The notes beneath the pieces were generated by a model, which made no database searches, had not been told where the DNA came from, and saw nothing but the letters and a program-made list of their open reading frames with translations. A program made the translations under genes and the position numbers. From Geobacter sp. DSM 9736 (GTDB lineage: Bacteria; Desulfobacterota; Desulfuromonadia; Geobacterales; Geobacteraceae): a DNA stretch of 64,000 nt. The DNA lies in NCBI RefSeq assembly GCF_900187405.1, contig NZ_LT896716.1, forward strand, positions 558,001 to 622,000, in the 5' to 3' direction. Each line of letters starts with the position of its first letter. Position 1 is the first letter of the stretch. Of this stretch, positions 58,213 to 64,000 are shown in pieces.

Positions 58213-59131
58213 CCTGGAGTTTTCCAACTACCTCCTTATCCTGAGAAAACAACGGCGAAAGCTTCACCAGGTCCTCCGCCAGCCGCTCCAGTTCGGCCAC
58301 GAGGCGGCGGTCCATCTTTTTCAGCCACCGCTTCGGGAGCTCCGCCTCGCCGTAGTAGGCGCCGGCGAGGGCGCCCGCGATCGCCCCGGTGGTGTCGGCG
58401 TCCCCACCCTGGTTCACCGTCCCCACGACACATTCCTCGAAACTGCGCGATATGAAGAAGTGATGGAAGACCGTCTGGAGGGTGTCGACGACGTACCCGG
58501 TGGCAAGGCCGCGGTAGTGGTCGAAGGAAAAGGACGGATGTGACTGGATCAGCGTGTCGACCTCCCGCTTCAGCCTGTTTTTGGAGAAACCGAGGAGTGC
58601 AAGGTGAATCAGTCTCCCGAATGTGATGCAGGCGGCATCAGACAGAGGGTGGTTGTGGGTGAGCCTTGCCTGGGACAGGGCACACTGCTCGAGGAGGGTA
58701 GCGTCGCCTAGGCAGAAGAGGGCTGTTGGTAGCATCCGCATCACCGCGCCATTCCCGGCATCCCACTGGTTGAACGGTGCCTCCAGCTCACCCTTGAGCA
58801 TGTAGCGGCGAATCCCCCTCCTGCAGGTCTCCCCAACGTCGACCGGCTTCGACCTGAGCCATGCTGCGAAGCTGTCGGCGATGCCGGTGAGGGACCACCC
58901 CCCGGCTGCCACTGTCGCCCGTGCGATGCACAACGACATCTGCGTGTCGTCCGTGACCTCGCCGGGCTTGAGACGTAGCCATCCCCCTCCGACGATGTCG
59001 TCGAGGCGGCCGTAGCGGCTTGTAATCTCCCCGGAGGTGAGGAACTCGGCGGGGGCGCCCAGGGCATCACCAAGAGCAAGCCCTACGAAGGCACTACGTG
59101 CCCGGGAAAGCATTTCAGTAGTTTGATTCAT
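58199..59131 (-). CDS. draG: ADP-ribosyl-[dinitrogenase reductase] hydrolase DraG
   Basis: 310 residues from the ATG at 59131, with GGGGAAC upstream; the frame extends to 59239. Removes ADP-ribose from NifH, reversing DraT. Manganese ligands lie in GEVTDDTQM (Thr60, Asp61, Asp62) and GGDADTTGAIAGA. ALGDALGAPAEF at the N-terminus is diagnostic. The last residues (about QVVQK) come from the adjacent repeat. Opposite orientation to draT, so the two are regulated separately. Confidence 0.93.
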   Translation of the reverse strand: MNQTTEMLSRARSAFVGLALGDALGAPAEFLTSGEITSRYGRLDDIVGGGWLRLKPGEVTDDTQMSLCIARATVAAGGWSLTGIADSFAAWLRSKPVDVGETCRRGIRRYMLKGELEAPFNQWDAGNGAVMRMLPTALFCLGDATLLEQCALSQARLTHNHPLSDAACITFGRLIHLALLGFSKNRLKREVDTLIQSHPSFSFDHYRGLATGYVVDTLQTVFHHFFISRSFEECVVGTVNQGGDADTTGAIAGALAGAYYGEAELPKRWLKKMDRRLVAELERLAEDLVKLSPLFSQDKEVVGKLQVVQK

Positions 59132-59343
59132 GTTCCCCGACGGTGCAATTACCGCACCCCGGCGGCCGCTGACCCGGAAGGCCGTGCATGAGTGAAAGGA
59201 CCTCTTTTTTCGAAGCCGTGGCGCGGTGCAGGTGCACACTTTATAGGCAGACGCCGGAAATGAGGCAGTGCTTTGGCGGCGGAGGGCGGCAGCGCAGGAT
59301 GTAATTTGCTGGTTATCAGGAGATTACGGAAGCTGGTCCGCGC

Positions 59344-59358
59344 TGGCATGGTTAATGC
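59344..59358 (+). promoter_or_regulatory. Sigma-54 (-24/-12) promoter of nifB
   Basis: TGGCAT-N5-ATGC, GG at 59345-59346 and GC at 59357-59358: the same arrangement as upstream of nifEN. Predicted start near 59370. Confidence 0.78.
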
Positions 59359-59391
59359 CATAGGTGGACAGAAGCATCGACAGTGGCAACG

Positions 59392-59424
59392 AAGCCCGAC
59401 GCGAGGAGCGTCGGGCTTTTTTTT
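59392..59424 (+). terminator. Terminator in the nifB leader
   Basis: AAGCCCGACGC and GCGTCGGGCTT form an 11-bp stem with an AGGA-type loop, then eight T. It lies between the sigma-54 promoter and the nifB start at 59481, like the one before nifEN. Confidence 0.88.
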
Positions 59425-59480
59425 CGGCAAGGGCGCCGGGTGAATTTCATCCGGCGCCTTTCTCGTAAGGAGGAACGAAT

Positions 59481-60335
59481 ATGGCACACGCATGCGGTTC
59501 GGCTAAGAAGGTCCAGGGTCACCCCTGTTTCGGCGGCGATCACAGGAAAAACGGCAGAATGCATCTGGCGGTGGCTCCGAAGTGCAACATACAGTGCGGT
59601 TACTGCAGCCGCCGGCACGACTGCGCCAACGAGTCTCGCCCAGGTGTGACGAGCCGGATTCTCACGCCTCAGGAGGCGCTCGTCAAGGTGCGTGAGGTGA
59701 TGGCGAGTCCGATCCTCGGTCCGATGATAAAAGTGGTGGGGATAGCCGGCCCGGGGGACCCGCTGGCCAACGAGGAGACCTTTGAGACGTTTCGGCTCGT
59801 TCGGGAGGAATTCCCCCACCTCATCGCCTGCATGAGCACCAACGGCCTCCTCCTGCCGCAAAAGATCGACCGGCTCGCTGAGCTCGGGCTCTGCAGTCTC
59901 ACCGTAACAATCAACGCACTCGATCCCGAAGTCGCCGCCGCGATCTATCGCAGCGTGACATTTGGCGGGCACAGGTACACGGGGAGCGAGGGGGCGGCCC
60001 TCCTCATCGCGAACCAGCTCGAAGGGCTCAAGCTCGCGGCGCAGCACGGGATGACCATCAAGGTGAATACCGTCCTCATCCCGGGCGTCAATGACGGGGA
60101 GGTGCAAAGGGTCGCCCGGAAGGTAAAGGAGCTGGGGGCCCACGTCATGAATGTTCTTCCCCTCATCCCGCAGGCCTCCTTTGCTCACATGACGCCGCCG
60201 GACGAGGCGCTTCTTGACAAGATGCGCAGGGAGAACGAGGCTATCATCGGGCAGTTCAAACATTGCCGCCAGTGCCGCGCGGATGCGGTGGGGCTTCTCG
60301 ATGGAGCGGCTGTTTCCGCCGCCGGTGCCGCGTAA
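59481..60335 (+). CDS. nifB: FeMo-cofactor biosynthesis radical SAM protein NifB (core form)
   Basis: 284 residues. Fuses two 4Fe-4S clusters around a SAM-derived carbide to give NifB-co. The radical SAM cysteines are Cys35, 39 and 42 (CNIQCGYC), and GHPCFGGDHRKNGRMHLAVAP before them is the NifB N-terminal signature, with GIAGPGDPLANEETF after. It ends with CRQCRADAVGLL. The C-terminal NifX-like domain of Azotobacter NifB is absent. A strong AAGGAGG site precedes the ATG. Confidence 0.95.
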   Translation: MAHACGSAKKVQGHPCFGGDHRKNGRMHLAVAPKCNIQCGYCSRRHDCANESRPGVTSRILTPQEALVKVREVMASPILGPMIKVVGIAGPGDPLANEETFETFRLVREEFPHLIACMSTNGLLLPQKIDRLAELGLCSLTVTINALDPEVAAAIYRSVTFGGHRYTGSEGAALLIANQLEGLKLAAQHGMTIKVNTVLIPGVNDGEVQRVARKVKELGAHVMNVLPLIPQASFAHMTPPDEALLDKMRRENEAIIGQFKHCRQCRADAVGLLDGAAVSAAGAA

Positions 60336-60345
60336 GGAGGCAAAT

Positions 60346-61182
60346 CTGGAGATAGCTCCTTTTAAGAAAGAAGATGCTGCTGTTTTTCTAGTCCATGCAT
60401 GTGCGGAAGGCTGGTTATGCGAGCCGTGGGAAATTGATTTTCTCCTCAACGCCTTCCCTTCCGGGTGTCTCACCGCTCGGAAGGGGGGTGTTCCGTTCGC
60501 TTTCGTTACTGCTGTTTCCTATGGATGTCATGGCTGGATCGGGAACCTTCTGGTTCATCCAGCCGAGCGGGGAAGGGGGGTTGGGCTCACGCTGATGCAG
60601 AGAGCGCTGGCAGAACTTCGAAAGGTACGGACGGAAACGGTGTGGCTCACCGCTTCTGCCGCCGGCAGGCCCCTGTACGAGCGGCTTGGTTTCCGGGAAA
60701 TAGACACGGTAAGGCGATGGGTGGGGGCCGGATGCGGAAACGCCCGAACTCTTCAGGGACAAGGGGACGTACCCGTTTTGCCCGCGGACCGTCTCGGCTG
60801 GGGGGAGCCCCGAACCCAACTGGTCGACGCGATTACCGCCCGTGCCGTTGTGTATTCCGGACCCGCAGGTTTTCTCATGGCGCAGCCTGCGGCCGGATAT
60901 ATCCAGATCGGCCCATGGGCTGGAGATAGTCTGCGCCAGACATTCCATCTGTTTGATAAGCTCCTTTCACATTTGGGGAAGAAGCGGGTCGTGCTGGACT
61001 CGCCTGCCGGCAATGATATCGAGGGGGATCTCCGCATGCGCAATTTTTATGCTACATCCTCTGCGAGTCTGATGTTCAGGGGGGAAAGGCCGGAGTATCG
61101 ACCCCACACATCGGTGCCTTGGGCAGCCTCGGAAGCATGGGGTGAGGTCGCCAGTATTTACAGCGACAAAGAGTTGCGGTGA
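60346..61182 (+). CDS. GNAT-family acetyltransferase, possible CTG start
   Basis: About 278 residues if it starts at CTG 60346. Sequence from there (LEIAPFKKEDAAVF) matches the first strand of a GNAT domain, and AAGGAGG lies five bases before the CTG. No ATG or TTG is near; a GTG at 60325 and an ATG at 60301 lie inside nifB. GNLLVHPAERGRGVGLTLMQ (about 65-85) is the acetyl-CoA motif A. A second, weaker GNAT-like half follows (about 150-278). The substrate is unknown. It is likely co-transcribed with nifB, 10 bp downstream. Confidence 0.75.
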   Translation: MEIAPFKKEDAAVFLVHACAEGWLCEPWEIDFLLNAFPSGCLTARKGGVPFAFVTAVSYGCHGWIGNLLVHPAERGRGVGLTLMQRALAELRKVRTETVWLTASAAGRPLYERLGFREIDTVRRWVGAGCGNARTLQGQGDVPVLPADRLGWGEPRTQLVDAITARAVVYSGPAGFLMAQPAAGYIQIGPWAGDSLRQTFHLFDKLLSHLGKKRVVLDSPAGNDIEGDLRMRNFYATSSASLMFRGERPEYRPHTSVPWAASEAWGEVASIYSDKELR

Positions 61183-61390
61183 GGGTTAGAAGGGTGTAAT
61201 CTTGCTTGTCGCATTCAGTATGAATAAAAAAAATTGACTAAAATTTAAGCAATTTAACGGTTGCCTGCTTAAAGAATAATCTGGTATCATTCGGCTGCTC
61301 AAAAAGTAGCCGTGGATCGCCAGTTCAGGGGTTCATGTTCTTTGCTGTTTCCGTTCTCCGTTTATCTCAATTTCAGTATCGAGGTTTCAA

Positions 61391-62203
61391 ATGCTCATTG
61401 TGGCCTGCATAAAGCAGGTACCCGACACGACCCAGGTGCAGATCGATCCGGTTACCAATACCCTGGTCCGTGAAGGGATACCCTTCATCGTCAACCCGTA
61501 CGACACACATGCCCTGGAGGAGTCGCTCCGGCTCAAGGACCGTTTCGGCGTGCGCGTGGCCGCCATGTCCATGGGACCTCCCAATGCGGAGGCCACCCTG
61601 CGAAAGGCGCTGGCCCTCGGGGTGGACGAGGCTATCCTGCTTTCCGACCGCGTCTTCGGCGGGGCCGACACCCTTGCCACTAGCAATGTCCTGTCCGCAG
61701 CCATCACCCGGCTGAACGAGCAGGAGGAGGTCGGTCTCGTCATCTGCGGCAAGCAGACCATCGACGGCGACACGGCCCAGGTGGGTCCCGGCATCGCCAC
61801 ACGTCTTGGTCTCACCCAGCTCACACTGGTGGACCGAATCGAGCATTTCGACCCGAAGGGGCGTACGGTAAGGGTGCGGCGAAAGCTGGAAGGCAGACAC
61901 GAGATCGTCGAGGCGCCCCTTCCAGCGATGCTCACGGTGGTAAGGGAGCTTAACCGCCCCCGCTACCCGACCGTGCCGATGCGTCTTGCCTCTGCCGATT
62001 CCGAGGTCACCGTCTGGAACAATCAGGTCCTCAAGCTCGATGAAATGAGCATCGGCCTGAAAGGCTCTCCCACCTGGGTGAGCAGGATATTTTCTCCCGA
62101 GCGGGACAAGGGGGAAATCATCGGCGACGGGTTGAACGATCCGGAGGGAACTGCGAAGTTGCTTATCGACAAGCTTCTCGCCAAGGACCTGCTGGCTCTT
62201 TGA
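61391..62203 (+). CDS. etfB: Electron transfer flavoprotein beta subunit
   Basis: 270 residues. LIVACIKQVPDTTQVQIDP at the start and the NPYDTHALEE and CGKQTIDGDTAQVGPGIA motifs are typical of EtfB/FixA, binding AMP or FAD. With the following alpha subunit it forms an electron-transfer or bifurcating flavoprotein. Its last codons run into a family B repeat, which supplies the TGA. Confidence 0.93.
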   Translation: MLIVACIKQVPDTTQVQIDPVTNTLVREGIPFIVNPYDTHALEESLRLKDRFGVRVAAMSMGPPNAEATLRKALALGVDEAILLSDRVFGGADTLATSNVLSAAITRLNEQEEVGLVICGKQTIDGDTAQVGPGIATRLGLTQLTLVDRIEHFDPKGRTVRVRRKLEGRHEIVEAPLPAMLTVVRELNRPRYPTVPMRLASADSEVTVWNNQVLKLDEMSIGLKGSPTWVSRIFSPERDKGEIIGDGLNDPEGTAKLLIDKLLAKDLLAL

Positions 62204-62322
62204 CGGCTGCGGCTTTTGGCAATAGGTTCGTTGGCCTTCGCTCTTCCTTGTGCGGCGTAGCGCTGCTACGCCTCCGCGTCAGAGCTCGGCCGCCTGCCTC
62301 TTGCCGAAAGATCCACAGCCGA
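62199..62322. repeat. Family B hairpin repeat after etfB
   Basis: CTTTGACGGCTGCGGCTTTT (from 62199) to ATCCACAGCCGAAGC. It is nearly identical to the copy behind fdxB, including the position of the TGA stop in CTTTGACGG. Confidence 0.9.
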
Positions 62323-62365
62323 AGCTGATAGCTGCAACAATACCGAAAACCTGAAAAGGATTTCT

Positions 62366-63694
62366 ATGACTGAACCGAAGAAGTTGAAGAAGCCCCGCGG
62401 CAAGGCGTGTCTCATCGAGGGGAAATGCATTGCCTGTGGTGCCCGTTGCGAAAGCTCCTGCCCTGTCGATGCGGTGACCATGAACGATGCGGGAGAGCCG
62501 ATCATCGATGCCGAAAAATGTATCGGCTGCGTCAAGTGCGTCAAGGTCTGCCCCGCCCAGGCCATCGAAATGTTCTTCACCCCGGAGGAGCAGAAGATCC
62601 TTGACGAGATAATGAAGCAGGAGGGTGGGTCGGCCGAGGAGCCGGACGACGAAGAAGCCGCGCTGGCAAAGACCCTTTCTGCTTATACGGGTGTCTGGGT
62701 TTTTGTGGAACAGACCGAAGGGGAGGCCGCCAAGGTTTCGTGGGAGCTGCTCGGCAAGGGGCGGGAGCTTGCTGATGCTCTCGGCGTCGAGTTGTGTGCC
62801 CTGGTGGTGGGAGACAAGGTCGAGCATCTATGCAATGAGGCCTTCAGCTGGGGGGCGGACAAGGCGTATCTCGTCGACGCTCCCGTATATAGATTTTACC
62901 GCACGGAAACTTACCTTAAAGCTGTCTGCGCCCTCGTTAACAAGTACAAACCCGAAATAATTCTTATGGGTGCGACAGGTCTCGGCCGCGATCTTGCCGG
63001 CGCCGTCGCGACAGTTCTCAAGACGGGCCTCACCGCAGATTGTACCGGCCTCGGTATCGACGACAAGCGGAACCTCATGCAGACCCGTCCCGCCTTCGGC
63101 GGCAACATCATGGCTACCATCATGTGCGACAAGTTCCGTCCGCAGATGGCGACGGTGAGGCCTCATGTGATGGCGATGCCGGAGCGCAGAGAGGGGACGG
63201 GGGAGATCATCCGTGAAGAGTGCCCGGTGAGGGAAGAGGATGTCCTGGTCAAGGTTCTGGAGATCATCAGCGACAAAAAAGGGAAGGAACAGATAGATAT
63301 CGCCGGAGCCGAGTTCATCATCTCCGGAGGCCGCGGCATGATGGGGAAGGAGAACTTCGCGCTTCTCCAGGAGCTCGCCGACGAGCTGGGAGGTGTTGTC
63401 GGAGCTTCCCGCAGCGCCGTGGACGCCGGCTGGATGCCCCAGGAACGGCAGGTGGGGCAGACGGGAAAAACTGTGCGTCCGAAGATATACATCGCCTGCG
63501 GCATATCCGGCGCAATTCAGCATCTGGTCGGAATGCAGGACTCCGATTTCGTCATCGCCATCAACCGGGACAAAGAAGCCCCGATCTTCGAGGTCGCAAC
63601 CTACGGAATCGTAGGCGATCTCTTTCAGGTCGTACCGGCCATCATCAAGCGCGTACGGGAGCTGAAAGCAGAGCGCCAGAAGAACGTAGCCTAG
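62366..63694 (+). CDS. etfA: Ferredoxin-electron transfer flavoprotein alpha subunit fusion
   Basis: 442 residues. An N-terminal 2x[4Fe-4S] ferredoxin (Cys21, 24, 28, 32 and Cys52, 55, 58, 62) is fused to EtfA (about 105-435), with IILMGATGLGRDLAGAVA, and the FAD-binding SGGRGMMGKENFALLQELAD and GVSGAIQHLVGM-like CGISGAIQHLVGMQDSD. Such fusions are typical of Geobacter, where ETFs feed or draw electrons from ferredoxin. Its place next to nif genes suggests a FixAB-like role in supplying low-potential electrons, which is inferred. Confidence 0.92.
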   Translation: MTEPKKLKKPRGKACLIEGKCIACGARCESSCPVDAVTMNDAGEPIIDAEKCIGCVKCVKVCPAQAIEMFFTPEEQKILDEIMKQEGGSAEEPDDEEAALAKTLSAYTGVWVFVEQTEGEAAKVSWELLGKGRELADALGVELCALVVGDKVEHLCNEAFSWGADKAYLVDAPVYRFYRTETYLKAVCALVNKYKPEIILMGATGLGRDLAGAVATVLKTGLTADCTGLGIDDKRNLMQTRPAFGGNIMATIMCDKFRPQMATVRPHVMAMPERREGTGEIIREECPVREEDVLVKVLEIISDKKGKEQIDIAGAEFIISGGRGMMGKENFALLQELADELGGVVGASRSAVDAGWMPQERQVGQTGKTVRPKIYIACGISGAIQHLVGMQDSDFVIAINRDKEAPIFEVATYGIVGDLFQVVPAIIKRVRELKAERQKNVA

Positions 63695-63717
63695 GCAATG
63701 CCATAATCAGGTCGCTA

Positions 63718-63871
63718 AAAAACCAGGTTGCTCAAAAGCGGTCAGATCGTCACACCCGCAGAAAGTTGCCGCGGAGGCGTAGTACCCTCTGGGGCATAAA
63801 CAGCGCTACGCTGCACAAGGCGGGCTTTCGAGGACGGTGGCGAGATGACTGGTTTTCAGCAACCTGCCGAT
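63718..63871. repeat. Hairpin repeat after etfA
   Basis: CAGGTTGCTCAAAAGCGGTC (from 63728) is inverted at GACTGGTTTTCAGCAACCTG (63848-63867), a long terminal inverted repeat. The interior holds GGAGGCGTAGTACC and CAGCGCTACGCTGC, relatives of the family A/B core. Confidence 0.88.
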
Positions 63872-63886
63872 TCGCAAGAGGTATAC

Positions 63887-64000
63887 ATGACACCCAACAA
63901 CCCCGCAATCTTCGCCCCCCTTTTCATAGCCGCCCTTGTTTTTTTCGCCTGGAGCTGTTACCGGCGTTTCAGGCTCCTGTCGCTGGGACAGTCGGAAAAC
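63887..64000 (+). CDS. Start of a membrane protein (partial)
   Basis: 38 residues before the window ends. A hydrophobic segment (PAIFAPLFIAALVFFAWSC, about 6-24) is followed by YRRFRLL. In Geobacter the gene after the ferredoxin-EtfA fusion is often a membrane-anchored iron-sulfur (CCG/heterodisulfide reductase-like) protein, and this start would fit its first transmembrane helix. No conserved motif is visible yet, so the product remains a guess. Confidence 0.5.
   Translation, partial: MTPNNPAIFAPLFIAALVFFAWSCYRRFRLLSLGQSEN

Noticed and set aside
61235..61310. Promoter upstream of etfB
   Set aside because: A TTGACT is present but no good -10 at 16-18 bp; a sigma-54-like TGGTAT at 61282 has the wrong spacing to its GC.

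Overview
The window is a contiguous piece of a Geobacter-type (Desulfuromonadia/Geobacteraceae) chromosome. This is inferred from gene content and order: a natural NifE-NifN fusion, a stand-alone NifB, a citramalate synthase next to aspartate kinase, an electron-transfer flavoprotein alpha subunit fused to a two-cluster ferredoxin, many hybrid kinases and HD-GYP/HDOD/PilZ regulators, and an LigD/Ku end-joining pair. The coding strand is mostly +. Ends of two genes are cut by the window: a methyltransferase at the left and a membrane protein at the right.

Layout. 0-3.5 kb: the tail of a methyltransferase, then the sulfate/thiosulfate transporter cysT-cysW-cysA, with a 436-bp repeat-bearing gap between cysT and cysW. 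3.5-5.6 kb: a convergent YjbH-type outer-membrane protein. 5.8-11.1 kb: a tightly packed signalling operon (small conserved protein, HDOD, hybrid histidine kinase, REC-HD-GYP, REC) with a candidate sigma-28 promoter. 11.1-12.9 kb: minus-strand TonB-like and RMD1/DUF155 proteins. 13.2-25.3 kb: tRNA-Met followed by a housekeeping run: tilS, ftsH, folP, cdaA, cdaR, glmM, pdxJ, a REC-PilZ protein, a PPC-domain protein, acpS, nnr, a CBS protein and tsaE. 25.4-31.7 kb: lysC, cimA, an HhH protein, a 51-residue zinc-ribbon protein, a DHH phosphoesterase, rph and rdgB. 31.7-38.2 kb: two tRNA clusters (Pro-Arg-His-Leu and Asp-Val) flanking the proteostasis block tig-clpP-clpX-lon.

38.2-50.8 kb is mixed accessory DNA: an FAD/Rieske oxidoreductase, an orphan Cache sensor, ku and ligD, a hybrid kinase with a periplasmic solute-binding sensor, a short protein resembling part of a conjugative coupling protein, a short-chain dehydrogenase, a small membrane protein and a DEAD-box helicase. 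At 50.8 kb lies a flagellin whose variable region is a HExxH metalloprotease (flagellinolysin type), behind a near-consensus sigma-28 promoter.

52.6-64 kb is a nitrogen-fixation accessory region: nifEN, nifX, fdxB, a second nifX-like gene, draT, draG (opposite strand), nifB, a GNAT acetyltransferase, etfB, ferredoxin-etfA and the start of a membrane protein. nifEN and nifB each have a sigma-54 (-24/-12) promoter followed, before the start codon, by a strong intrinsic terminator, which points to antitermination control. Most gaps between these genes are filled by 120-190-bp imperfect hairpin repeats of several related families. A related repeat core appears to be inserted in frame inside the NifE half of nifEN. 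No nifHDK, CRISPR array, integrase or insertion-sequence transposase was seen in the window.
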